10,906 bases of DNA, taken from contig JANOFL010000026.1 of the NCBI GenBank assembly GCA_031405895.1, forward strand, positions 1 to 10,906, in the 5' to 3' direction. Position numbers and translations under genes: made by a program. The number at the start of each line of letters is the position of its first letter. The first letter of the stretch is position 1. Of this stretch, positions 1 through 8,093 are shown piece by piece. Source of the stretch: BJ22 sp031405895. GTDB lineage: Bacteria > Planctomycetota > Planctomycetia > Pirellulales > Pirellulaceae. The notes beneath the pieces were generated by a model. The model was given only the letters and a program-made list of their open reading frames with translations, did no database searches and was not told where the DNA came from.

Positions 1-231
1 GAACGTAGAGTCCGCCTGTGGCGGATCCCAACTGTTCGTCAGCGTGTGTCTTTTCCGGTTTGGCGAGCGGCAGGGCGTCAGCCCTCCGTGTCCCAGGCAC
101 CACATGGAAAACTGACGCACAATTCCCTTTAGGACGCATCACACGGAGGGCTGACGCCCTGCCGCTCGCCAAACCGGAAAAGACACACGCTGACGAACAG
201 TTGGGATCCGCCACAGGCGGACTCTACGTTC
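1..231. repeat. Perfect 91-bp inverted repeat with 49-bp loop
   Basis: Positions 1-91 are the exact reverse complement of 141-231, with no mismatch, around a unique loop at 92-140. Each arm contains smaller palindromes: a TCCGCC/GGCGGA hairpin with a 3-nt loop (11-25 and its mirror near 207-221) and an AGGGC/GCCCT hairpin with a 4-nt loop (72-85 and its mirror near 147-160). No open reading frame of credible coding quality lies inside. The outer end of the right arm overlaps the stop codon of the LOG-family gene (230-232), so the structure sits directly at that gene's 3' end and could end its transcript. It resembles a composite non-coding dispersed repeat or a MITE-like element. Because the left arm begins at base 1, the true arm length may be greater, and target-site duplications cannot be judged. 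Confidence 0.93.
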
Positions 232-1042
232 ACTGACCCCGCGCGAGCCGGGAGAGGGAGAATTCGCCGAGCCACCAGCGGGGGCGGGGTTTGCCCCGTT
301 TGAGGCCGAAGCGTTTCATGGCCACCGCCGCGACTTCGGTCGCGATCTCGCGCGGAGAATCGCTGAGGATGAAGCGGTCGACATCGGCCTGGTCGATCGT
401 CCCCTCGGCCACCATCCGGCTGCGAAGGAACTCCAGCAGCGGTGCCCAGTAGTCGACTCCGGCAAGAACAATCGGGAAGTCCTCGACCTTGCGCGTCTGG
501 ACCAGGGTCGAGATTTCGAACAGCTCGTCCATCGTGCCATAGCCGCCGGGCAAGGCGACAAAAGCGTAGGAGTACTTGGCCAGCATCAGCTTGCGAATGA
601 AGAAATACTTGAAGTCGACCGAGACATCGAGGTAGGGATTGGGGGCCTGTTCGAGCGGCAGTTCGATGTTGCAGCCGACGCTCTTGCCGCCGGCTTCCTG
701 GGCACCCCGGTTGGCGGCTTCCATGATTCCCGGCCCACCGCCCGTCATCACGGTAAAGCCGCTGCGGACCAGCTCGCAGCCGACTTCGCGCCCGAGCTGA
801 TAGTACGGATGGTCTTCGGGAAAGCGGGCCGAGCCAAAGACCGTCACGCACGGCCCGACGAAGTGGAGCTTGCGAAAACCGTGGATGCACTCACGGAAAA
901 TCCGGAACGCGCGGAGGAACTCGGCCCAGCGGCTCTGCGGACCTTCCAGCAGACGGTGGTCCTCGCTGTCCCGCGCAGATGGCTCTTCGCTGGGCGGGAC
1001 AGTTGCTGGCGGGGCGTCGTCGCCAGGCCGCTGGTCGGGCAT
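230..1042 (-). CDS. LOG-family nucleotide 5'-monophosphate phosphoribohydrolase (TIGR00730-like)
   Basis: The 270-residue product has the signature of the LOG or 'lysine decarboxylase-like' Rossmann family: GGGPGIMEAANRGA at about residues 101-114 and PGGYGTMDE at about 165-173, the latter being the family's PGGxGTxxE motif. R150-K151 lie in the usual position between them. Characterised members remove the ribose phosphate from cytokinin nucleotides or cleave other nucleoside monophosphates. The old lysine decarboxylase label is a misannotation, and the real substrate here is unknown. About 60 residues rich in P, E, D and R precede the fold, making it longer than the roughly 190-residue minimal LOG proteins. 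I chose the ATG at 1042. An in-frame TTG at 1057 would add five residues, and neither has a strong ribosome-binding site. The gene is divergent from mnmD, about 100 bp away, and its stop codon overlaps the large inverted repeat. Confidence 0.9.
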   Translation of the reverse strand: MPDQRPGDDAPPATVPPSEEPSARDSEDHRLLEGPQSRWAEFLRAFRIFRECIHGFRKLHFVGPCVTVFGSARFPEDHPYYQLGREVGCELVRSGFTVMTGGGPGIMEAANRGAQEAGGKSVGCNIELPLEQAPNPYLDVSVDFKYFFIRKLMLAKYSYAFVALPGGYGTMDELFEISTLVQTRKVEDFPIVLAGVDYWAPLLEFLRSRMVAEGTIDQADVDRFILSDSPREIATEVAAVAMKRFGLKRGKPRPRWWLGEFSLSRLARGQ

Positions 1043-1144
1043 GATGGGGTTGTCCAAAAACTCAGAAGGTTGCCCCGATTGTCACGTCGGGTCAGTTTTG
1101 GTGAAAGTCCGGTTTCTTGCGATCCCGAAATCCGCCTGCCCGCC
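1043..1144. promoter_or_regulatory. Divergent intergenic region between LOG gene and mnmD
   Basis: These 102 bp separate two divergent start codons and so should hold both promoters. No pair of hexamers is convincing by eye. A small imperfect CCCGA/TCGGG hairpin lies near 1076-1093. The region is noted for its position only. Confidence 0.35.
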
Positions 1145-1882
1145 ATGTCACCTCGCCCCAACCGACCAAGGCTTGCGACAGCCGACCCCGCCTGGAGGCA
1201 AGTCGTGACCGACGACGGCTCGCGGACTCTGGAGTGCGTCCGGACTGGCCAGACCCACCATTCCGAGTCGGGAGCCCTGACTGAAAGCCGCCACGTCTAT
1301 CTCGAAAACAGCCTCGCTGGCGAGCGGTTGCGGCGCGGCGAGCCAGTCCGCGTTTTTGAAACGGGCTTCGGCGTCGGGCTGAACTTCTGGCTCACGGCCA
1401 GCATGGCGCTGCGGCACAACGCGAACCTGGATTACGTCAGCGTTGAACAGCACCTGCCTCCAGCCAGCGTGATCGCCGACCTGCAGTTTGGCTCGCTGGA
1501 AGTCTGCCAGCCCGCGGTCGACAGATTCTTGCCCTGGCTCATGTCCCGAACCGCCACGATCGGCTCAATCGATCTGTCCAGTGGTGGAGTGAGACTCCAG
1601 GTTCTGTGCGTCGACGCAACCCAATATGACCTGGCACCGTTGGGGACATTCGACGCCGTCTACCACGATCCGTTCAGTCCGGACGTGAATCCGAAGCTCT
1701 GGAGTGCCGACCATCTCACGCAACTGGCGAGAATCCTGAAACCAGACGGCCGGTTTGTGACTTATTGCTGCCGGTCGGAAATCAAACGCCGGCTGCGCGC
1801 CGCAGGCCTGACCGTGGTGCCGACCCGCGGGCCGCCCGGCGGAAAACGGGAGGTCATGGTCGCGGTTCGGCCGCTCGAATAG
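1145..1882 (+). CDS. mnmD: Stand-alone MnmD-type tRNA (mnm5U34) methyltransferase
   Basis: The 245-residue protein matches the methyltransferase half of MnmC (DUF752/Methyltransf_30). An HS..GA..ES motif lies at residues 39-48. The SAM-binding ETGFGVGLNF (72-81) corresponds to the family's E-x-GFGTGLNF. The hallmark DPFSPDVNPKLW (175-186) and a C-terminal GGKREVMVA (232-240) follow. The family methylates 5-aminomethyl-uridine at the tRNA wobble position, in the cytoplasm, using SAM. In E. coli MnmC this domain is fused to an FAD oxidase domain that removes a carboxymethyl group. Here that domain is absent and the frame ends normally, so this is the single-domain form, like the DUF752 protein studied in Aquifex aeolicus. 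The open frame extends upstream to 809, but that part is antisense to the LOG gene, so the ATG at 1145 is preferred. There is no clear ribosome-binding site. The gene is convergent with atpC. Confidence 0.88.
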   Translation: MSPRPNRPRLATADPAWRQVVTDDGSRTLECVRTGQTHHSESGALTESRHVYLENSLAGERLRRGEPVRVFETGFGVGLNFWLTASMALRHNANLDYVSVEQHLPPASVIADLQFGSLEVCQPAVDRFLPWLMSRTATIGSIDLSSGGVRLQVLCVDATQYDLAPLGTFDAVYHDPFSPDVNPKLWSADHLTQLARILKPDGRFVTYCCRSEIKRRLRAAGLTVVPTRGPPGGKREVMVAVRPLE

Positions 1883-1936
1883 ATCAGTCAGATCAGCCGG
1901 ACCGGACCGATCCAAGAGCCTATCCGGTGAAGAGAG

Positions 1937-1988
1937 GGGGTCAGACCCCAAATCGCTCCGAAGACTGCGCAATTTGGCGTCAGACCCC
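1937..1988. terminator. REP-like imperfect stem-loop between convergent mnmD and atpC
   Basis: Bases 1937-1953 pair with 1972-1988 at 15 of 17 positions (mismatches 1943/1982 and 1947/1978) around an 18-nt loop. The left arm itself holds the palindrome GGGGTCAGACCCC (1937-1949), and GTCAGACCCC recurs directly at 1979-1988. GGGGTCAGACCCC-type sequences are, from memory, typical of REP elements mobilised by REP-associated tyrosine transposases, although none is encoded here. It lies between two converging genes, so a bidirectional terminator role is plausible. Neither side has a proper T-tract; on the minus strand only a CTCTCTT stretch follows. Confidence 0.65.
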
Positions 1989-2007
1989 GGCGGTTCCCGG
2001 ATGGGCA

Positions 2008-2409
2008 TCAGGTCGAGGACTGCCCCGCCAGCCGCAGCATCGCGCGGGCTTGGGCAAGAGTCCGGTTCTTCAGTTCGACGACTTCGGACTTGTCGTCGGC
2101 TGAGATTTGCGTTTCCTCCAGCATCCGCCGCGCGGCGGCGACGTCGATCTGGTCGAACGTAATGCTGCGGCCGGTCAGAACCGAGACGACATTGTCGGCC
2201 ACCTGGACGAATCCGCCATCGACGTAGAACTGCTTCGGTCCCGACGCCGAGACGACCCGCAAGCCGCCCGGCGCGAGGCGGCCGATCATCGGCGCGTGGC
2301 CGGGCAGAATGCCGGCTTCACCATCGACCAGCGGGACCACGACCGACTCGGCCTGCACATCGAGCTGGGTGGCTTCGGGAGTGACGACGAGAACCTGGAT
2401 GGTGGCCAC
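2008..2409 (-). CDS. atpC: F1Fo ATP synthase epsilon subunit
   Basis: The 133-residue protein has the usual epsilon layout. An N-terminal beta-sandwich begins with M(GTG)ATIQVLVVTPEATQ and contains the family's GEAGILPGHAPMIGRLAPG segment at about residues 31-49. A helical C-terminal domain then runs from about residue 86 to the end. Epsilon sits on the central stalk, couples gamma to the c ring, and through its C-terminal helices can restrain ATP hydrolysis. No ATG is available. A GTG at 2409 gives the correct family N-terminus and has an AAGG ribosome-binding site 8 nt upstream. The open frame runs on to 2556, but that upstream part translates a palindromic repeat and the atpD end in another frame. 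This is the last gene of the operon, about 95 bp after atpD. Confidence 0.93.
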   Translation of the reverse strand: MATIQVLVVTPEATQLDVQAESVVVPLVDGEAGILPGHAPMIGRLAPGGLRVVSASGPKQFYVDGGFVQVADNVVSVLTGRSITFDQIDVAAARRMLEETQISADDKSEVVELKNRTLAQARAMLRLAGQSST

Positions 2410-2417
2410 GGGTGATG

Positions 2418-2423
2418 CCTTGG
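2418..2423 (-). promoter_or_regulatory. Ribosome-binding site fixing the GTG start of atpC
   Basis: On the minus strand CCAAGG ends 8 nt before the GTG at 2409-2407. It supports that non-ATG start over any upstream codon in the same frame. Confidence 0.6.
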
Positions 2424-2473
2424 ATTCGGAAACGGGCGAATGTCGGCAGGCGGGAAGAGTTTTCCATGCGGCT

Positions 2474-2492
2474 GACAGGCTGGAAGCCTGTC
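2474..2492. repeat. Palindromic repeat in the atpD-atpC gap
   Basis: GACAGGCT (2474-2481) and AGCCTGTC (2485-2492) form an 8-bp perfect stem with a 3-nt GGA loop, followed by CCAC. Read on the minus strand it begins GTGGGACAGGCTTCCAGCC, which I recall as a frequent dispersed repeat in planctomycete genomes. It lies entirely within the spacer between the beta and epsilon genes and could attenuate or punctuate the message. Confidence 0.75.
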
Positions 2493-2503
2493 CCACGATG
2501 GGA

Positions 2504-3964
2504 CTACTTCTTGACGCTGGCGGCCATCTTTTTGGCCTGGGCCTCAGCCTGTTCAATGACCCCGACGTACATGAACGCGTCTTCGGGCAGGTGATCCCAC
2601 TTGCCGTCGCAGAGTTCCTCGAAGCTGCGGATCGTTTCGGCCAGGGGCGTGATCTCGCCCGACTTGCCGGTGAAGACTTCGGCCACGAGGAACGGCTGCG
2701 AGAGGAACCGTTCGATCCGCCGGGCCCGATGCACGATCAGCTTGTCCTGTTCGCTCAGTTCATCGACACCGAGAATCGCGATGATGTCCTGGAGTTCGCG
2801 GTATCGCTGCAGGGTCGTCTGCACGCGGCGGGCGATCGCGTAGTGTCGATCACCGACATACTGCGGGTCGAGAATCCGGCTCGATGACGCGAGCGGATCG
2901 ACCGCGGGATAGATGCCTTTTTCCGAGATCGACCGCTCAAGATAGATGAACGCGTCGAGCTGACCGAAGGCGGTGGCCGGGGCGGGGTCGGTCGGGTCGT
3001 CGGCGGGGACGTAGACCGCCTGAACCGACGTGATGGCTCCCTTGCGGGTCGAGGCGATCCGCTCCTGCAAGGCACCCATCTCGGTCGCAAGCGTCGGCTG
3101 ATAACCCACCGCGGAGGGCATCCGCCCGAGGAGGGCCGAGACTTCGCTGCCCGCCTGCGAGAAGCGGAAAATGTTGTCGACGAAGAGCAGTGTGTCCTTG
3201 CCGGTCTGGTCGCGGAAGTATTCGGCCATCGTGAGGGCCGAAAGGGCAACGCGGAGACGCGAGCCAGGCGGCTCGTTCATCTGGCCGAAGACCATGCAGG
3301 TCTGCTCGATAACCTTGCGACCAGTCTGGCCGATCTGGGTCTCCTGCATTTCGAGCCAAAGGTCGGTCCCTTCGCGCGTCCGCTCGCCGACGCCGGCGAA
3401 GACCGAATAGCCCCCGTGGGCTGATGCGATCCGGGCAATCAGTTCGGTAAGGATAACGGTCTTGCCGAGACCGGCCCCGCCGAAGAGACCGGCCTTGCCA
3501 CCGCGGACGAAGGGCGTCAGCAGGTCGATCACCTTGATCCCGGTTTCAAACAGTTCGGTGCTGGTCGAGAGTTCCTCGACCTTGGGGGCGGGCTGGTGGA
3601 TCGGGCGCATCTCGCTGGCCGCGATTGGCCCGCGGCCATCGACAGGTTCGCCGAGCATGTTGAAGACGCGGCCGAGTGTGGCCTCGCCGACCGGGACGGT
3701 GACTGGCGCGCCTGTATCGCGGCATTCCTGGCCGCGGCGGAGGCCGTCGGTGCTGCCGAGCGCGACACAGCGGACGCGGCCGCCACCGAGGTGTTTGGAG
3801 ACCTCGCCCGTCAGGATTCTCGTGTCGCCGCCGCCGGTCGCGCGAATCTCGACCTTGACCGCGTTGTAGATCGAAGGCATGGCCGAGGCGTCAAACTCGG
3901 CGTCGAAAGTCGAGCCGATGACCTGGGTGATTTTGCCGGTCCGGGTTGCCGTTGCTGTGGCCAT
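2504..3964 (-). CDS. atpD: F1Fo ATP synthase beta subunit (catalytic)
   Basis: The 486-residue protein is the catalytic F1 subunit that makes ATP from ADP and phosphate at the alpha/beta interfaces. The N-terminal beta-barrel includes GRVFNMLGEPVDGRGP at about 98-113. The P-loop GGAGLGKT is at 162-169 (K168, T169), and GERTREG at 193-199 carries the catalytic glutamate E194. The Walker B stretch LLFVDNIFRF is at 259-268 (D263), and QAGSEVSALLGRMPSAVGYQ follows. The P-loop has L where many homologues have V, a mild change. The C-terminal helical domain is complete. The start is the ATG at 3964, with an AGGA ribosome-binding site 7 nt upstream. It lies 67 nt after atpG. Its length and motifs are normal, so the enzyme is expected to be active. 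Confidence 0.98.
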   Translation of the reverse strand: MATATATRTGKITQVIGSTFDAEFDASAMPSIYNAVKVEIRATGGGDTRILTGEVSKHLGGGRVRCVALGSTDGLRRGQECRDTGAPVTVPVGEATLGRVFNMLGEPVDGRGPIAASEMRPIHQPAPKVEELSTSTELFETGIKVIDLLTPFVRGGKAGLFGGAGLGKTVILTELIARIASAHGGYSVFAGVGERTREGTDLWLEMQETQIGQTGRKVIEQTCMVFGQMNEPPGSRLRVALSALTMAEYFRDQTGKDTLLFVDNIFRFSQAGSEVSALLGRMPSAVGYQPTLATEMGALQERIASTRKGAITSVQAVYVPADDPTDPAPATAFGQLDAFIYLERSISEKGIYPAVDPLASSSRILDPQYVGDRHYAIARRVQTTLQRYRELQDIIAILGVDELSEQDKLIVHRARRIERFLSQPFLVAEVFTGKSGEITPLAETIRSFEELCDGKWDHLPEDAFMYVGVIEQAEAQAKKMAASVKK

Positions 3965-4031
3965 GGAAAAGTCCTGGTTTCTCGTTCGGTCTGGCTGGAT
4001 GTTTGCAGTGTTGGTTCGCGAGGCAACGACG

Positions 4032-4922
4032 TCAGCCGCTGAGGGCTTCGACGCCGCCGATGACTTCCATAATCTCGCCGGTGATCTGGGACTGGCGGGC
4101 GCGGTTGTAGGTCCGCGAAAGGTCCTTGATCATGTCGGAGGCACTCTTGGTCGCATTCTTCATCGCCACCATCCGGGCGATCTGTTCGCTCACGGCGGCG
4201 TCGAGGAAGCACTTGAAGAGCTTGACTTTGAAACTGGCCGGGACGACTTCGGCGAGGATGCTCGCGGCCGACGGGACGAACTCATAGACAGCGGCCGCGC
4301 CCGCCGGAGCGGCGGGCGTGTCGGCACCAGCCAGCTGACCGAGCGGCAACAGCGTCTCGACGATCGCTTCCTGGCGGCTGATCGAAATGAACCGGGTGTA
4401 GACCACGTCCAGCCGGTCGATGGTGCCGGAGATGAACTGGTCGAGATAGCGACTCGCGATCACGTCGACTTCGTCGAAAGCCGGCTTGTCGTCGAACTGG
4501 GTGTAGCTTTCAGCGAGATCGACCCGGCGGAACTTCAGCCCCGAGATGCCGCGTTTGCCGGAGGCCTCGACCCGAACAGCGGCCGGGCTGGCTCCGCTTT
4601 CCAGTTCGTTCTTGCGGCTGACGGCCTGCCGCAAAACGTTGCCGTTGTAGCCGCCGCAGAGGCCACGGTTGGCGGACAGCACAAGCAGCGTCGCGTTCTT
4701 CGTCTCGGCCCGCGGCTCCAGCAACGGGTGGGAGACTTCGAGGCCGGCCCGGGCGAGGTCGGAGACGACTTTCGTGATCCGTTTGGTGTAATCGGTCGCG
4801 GCCGCGGCGCGGTCCATCGCCTTTTTGAACCGCGCGGTCGCGATCAGCTCCATCGTCCGCGTGATCTTGCGGATGTTGCGGATGGATTTTCGCCGTTTGT
4901 CGAGTTTTCTGGCGTTGGCCAT
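4032..4922 (-). CDS. atpG: F1Fo ATP synthase gamma subunit
   Basis: The 296-residue protein forms the rotating central shaft inside the alpha3beta3 head. The N-terminal helix carries the family pattern RRKSIRNIRKITRTMELIA from about residue 10, followed by the charged ARFKKA. The middle Rossmann-like part includes LLVLSANRGLCGGYNGNVL near residues 78-96. The C-terminal helix ends with the diagnostic TYNRARQSQITGEIMEVIGG. An Ala/Pro-rich insert (GADTPAAPAGAAA) lies near residue 200. The ATG at 4922 starts the expected MANARKLDKRRKSI, but its upstream sequence on the coding strand is CACCTCCCCTCCCC, which offers no Shine-Dalgarno and instead resembles the anti-Shine-Dalgarno itself. It sits between atpA (105 nt upstream) and atpD. 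Confidence 0.97.
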   Translation of the reverse strand: MANARKLDKRRKSIRNIRKITRTMELIATARFKKAMDRAAAATDYTKRITKVVSDLARAGLEVSHPLLEPRAETKNATLLVLSANRGLCGGYNGNVLRQAVSRKNELESGASPAAVRVEASGKRGISGLKFRRVDLAESYTQFDDKPAFDEVDVIASRYLDQFISGTIDRLDVVYTRFISISRQEAIVETLLPLGQLAGADTPAAPAGAAAVYEFVPSAASILAEVVPASFKVKLFKCFLDAAVSEQIARMVAMKNATKSASDMIKDLSRTYNRARQSQITGEIMEVIGGVEALSG

Positions 4923-4972
4923 GGGGAGGGGAGGTGCCGCTGGATCAGCCGGAACGCGTTAGCGGCCGGTTA

Positions 4973-5008
4973 GGGAATGACCTGATTGACGGTATTGACC
5001 GGATTGAC
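4973..5008. repeat. Four 9-bp tandem repeats in the atpA-atpG gap
   Basis: Four consecutive 9-mers read GGGAATGAC, CTGATTGAC, GGTATTGAC and CGGATTGAC, with consensus NNNATTGAC (the first unit has one change). On the minus strand this is a GTCAAT repeat with a 9-bp period. Just beside it (4936-4966) is an inverted GCCGCT/AGCGGC pair with a 19-nt loop. GTCAATCCTGTCAATCC-type tandems are, from memory, common between planctomycete genes. Confidence 0.7.
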
Positions 5009-5027
5009 GGCGAAAAACGGGTCGGTG

Positions 5028-6557
<1,530 letters not shown>

Positions 6558-6687
6558 TCGCGTTCCCTCAAGAGCCGCAGGTCAGCACGGGAGTGGCTGG
6601 TGGACGGCTGATGGTTGGCAGTGATTCGGTTAGTTTTGGATTGCGTCTCGATTGGACCGTGTCAGCTGTGGACGCGGACCAGAGGAT

Positions 6688-6730
6688 CCCTTGCTTGCGC
6701 TGCGGGCTGGTATTGGCTGGTATTGGCTGG
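6688..6730. repeat. Dispersed-type repeat plus 10-bp tandem in the atpH-atpA gap
   Basis: The stretch at 6688-6708 (CCCTTGCTTGCGCTGCGGG and on) resembles a dispersed planctomycete intergenic repeat whose spurious translation contains PQRKQGI; that identification is from memory. It is followed at once by two exact copies of TATTGGCTGG (6711-6720 and 6721-6730), flanked by GCTGG before and TT after. The rest of the 185-nt gap shows no gene. Confidence 0.6.
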
Positions 6731-6742
6731 TTCGTGGAACTT

Positions 6743-7366
6743 CTAACTCGCAAAACGCCCCAGTTGTTCGCGGATCGCGTCGGCGGCGTTTTTGGCAGCC
6801 CGCGTCCGCAGCTGTCTTAGCTGGTTGCGGACGCTGGCGTCGTAGACCGTGTCGCCGACCCGGACCACGACTCCGCCGATGATCGAGGCGTCGACTTCCG
6901 AGGTCAGCAGGACTTCGCGGCCCAGTTTTTTTCCAAGGTTCGCAGCCAGCCCGGCCACAGCCTGATCGGTCACAGGATGCGCGACCGTTACCACGCCCCG
7001 AACGCGCCCGCTGACTTCGTCACGCAGACGAACGGCAGCCGACTGGATCGCGGGCAGGCAGTCAAACCGGCCTTTCCGCACCAGCAGGCGGGCAAAGTTT
7101 GAGAAATCACGGCTGACGTGGTCACCGAGGGCCTTGGCAAGCACCCGCTCCTTGTCGGCCAGCGCGACGCGCGGTGATTCGAGCAGCCCGGCCAGTTTGG
7201 GCATCTCGTGGACAATGCCCGCGAACCAGCCGAGGTTGTTCAGCAGCTCGTCGGTCTTGCCGTTGGCCTGCCCCAGCTGCAACAGCGCCCGCGCGTACTG
7301 CTCGCCCACCTGTTGCTGGGTCGAGTCGAACACGGTCGGCGTTCGGGTTGGCGTTTCGTCAGTCAT
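6743..7366 (-). CDS. atpH: F1Fo ATP synthase delta subunit (OSCP)
   Basis: The 207-residue protein joins the top of the alpha/beta head to the b-subunit stalk. The N-terminal helical domain includes the family pattern GEQYARALLQL (about residues 22-32) and then F(A/S)RLLVRKGRFDCLPAI. The C-terminal part has the OSCP hallmark of a conserved IIGGVVVRVGDTVYDASVRNQL stretch near residues 160-181, where G-G-x-x-x-x-x-G-D and D-x-S-x-x-x-x-L are typical. It is slightly longer than the usual 175-185 residues because of a 20-residue polar N-terminus. The ATG at 7366 has GGAAG 3-7 nt upstream and is preferred to the in-frame TTG at 7384, which falls inside a palindromic repeat. The repeat hairpin lies immediately upstream. 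Confidence 0.95.
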   Translation of the reverse strand: MTDETPTRTPTVFDSTQQQVGEQYARALLQLGQANGKTDELLNNLGWFAGIVHEMPKLAGLLESPRVALADKERVLAKALGDHVSRDFSNFARLLVRKGRFDCLPAIQSAAVRLRDEVSGRVRGVVTVAHPVTDQAVAGLAANLGKKLGREVLLTSEVDASIIGGVVVRVGDTVYDASVRNQLRQLRTRAAKNAADAIREQLGRFAS

Positions 7367-7378
7367 GTTCTTCCGTGG

Positions 7379-7400
7379 CGACAAAGCTCCCGCTTTGTCG
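7379..7400. repeat. Hairpin repeat just upstream of atpH
   Basis: CGACAAAGC (7379-7387) and GCTTTGTCG (7392-7400) form a perfect 9-bp stem with a 4-nt TCCC loop (GGGA on the minus strand). It ends only 4 nt before the atpH ribosome-binding site (GGAAG, complement of 7370-7374), so the folded RNA would stand next to the initiation region. I recall similar CGACAAAGCGGGAGCTTTG repeats as dispersed elements in planctomycetes. Confidence 0.75.
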
Positions 7401-7476
7401 ATTTGAGCGGCATTCGGTCAGCGATTCGGCAGTCATTGTCAGGGCGGGCGGGGGTCCGGACAGTCCATACACCAAG

Positions 7477-8013
7477 TCAGTTGCGGCTGAACTGCCCCAC
7501 CGCGTCGTCGATCAGGCGCTGGTGGTCGCCAGCGTTGAGCGAGCGGCCGACGATTTTGCCAGCGAGGTCGACGGCTGTTTCGGCGCTGCGCTGGGCCAGC
7601 TCGCGGACGGCGGCTTCGCGGGCGGCGTTGATGTCGGCCACTGCACGCTCGGTCTGCCGCCGCGACTCGGTCGCGGCTTCGGCCAGAATCCGCTCGCGGG
7701 CGGCCTCGGAGTCCTTCCGTGCGGCAGCCAGAATGTCGTTCGCCTCGCGGGTCACGTCAGCCAGCCGTTGTTCGTAGTCCTTCAGGCTCTGCTGGGCCTG
7801 TTCATGGGCCCGCCGGGCACCCTCAATGTTGTCGGCAATCGACTTTTCGCGCTTGTCCAGCGCCGCCAGCAACGGCTTCCAGGCATACCGTCCGAGGATG
7901 AACAGCAGGGCCACAAAAACCACCAGCGTGAAAAGGGCCAAGTCCACCGGAAAATCCAGTGGATTCGGTTTGCCTTCACTGGCCACCAAAGCCGCCCACG
8001 GCATTGCAGACAT
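7477..8013 (-). CDS. atpF: F1Fo ATP synthase b subunit
   Basis: The 178-residue protein is the peripheral stalk subunit. It has a short N-terminus, then one membrane span at about residues 24-45 (DLALFTLVVFVALLFILGRY). Next comes the conserved WKPLLAALDKREKSIADNI, where b helices leave the membrane. A long charged coiled-coil region rich in Ala, Arg and Glu runs to about residue 150. The C-terminus (DLAGKIVGRSLN...) is the delta-binding end. Only one b-type gene is present, so the stalk is probably a homodimer rather than a b/b' pair. The ATG at 8013 has GGAG 7 nt upstream; an ATG three codons later is possible. It lies 80 nt after atpE and 110 nt before atpH. Confidence 0.96.
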   Translation of the reverse strand: MSAMPWAALVASEGKPNPLDFPVDLALFTLVVFVALLFILGRYAWKPLLAALDKREKSIADNIEGARRAHEQAQQSLKDYEQRLADVTREANDILAAARKDSEAARERILAEAATESRRQTERAVADINAAREAAVRELAQRSAETAVDLAGKIVGRSLNAGDHQRLIDDAVGQFSRN

Positions 8014-8093
8014 TCGCGAACTCCAGGCGTTGAGCTGTCAGTCCCCCTCACGAACCAGCCCGCAATGGCCTGGTCCGGTCCGGACAAATTGCG

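Noticed and set aside
103..113. CATGGAAAACT shared between the inverted-repeat loop and, inverted, the atpD-atpC gap (2458-2468)
   Set aside because: An 11-base match is expected many times by chance in a window of this size.
129..890. 253-codon minus-strand frame over the LOG gene
   Set aside because: It is an alternative-frame shadow of a clear LOG protein, rich in Arg/Gly/Pro, and its end runs through the inverted repeat.
809..1144. Upstream extension of the mnmD open frame (112 extra residues)
   Set aside because: It runs antisense through the LOG gene's coding region and matches no part of the MnmD family, which begins well at 1145.
2410..2556. N-terminal extension of AtpC
   Set aside because: It consists of translated palindromic repeat and the end of atpD in another frame; the GTG at 2409 has a proper ribosome-binding site and the correct family start.
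3879..4973. 364-codon plus-strand frame opposite atpG
   Set aside because: Antisense to a well-conserved gamma subunit in GC-rich DNA, where long antisense frames are expected; no family motif seen.
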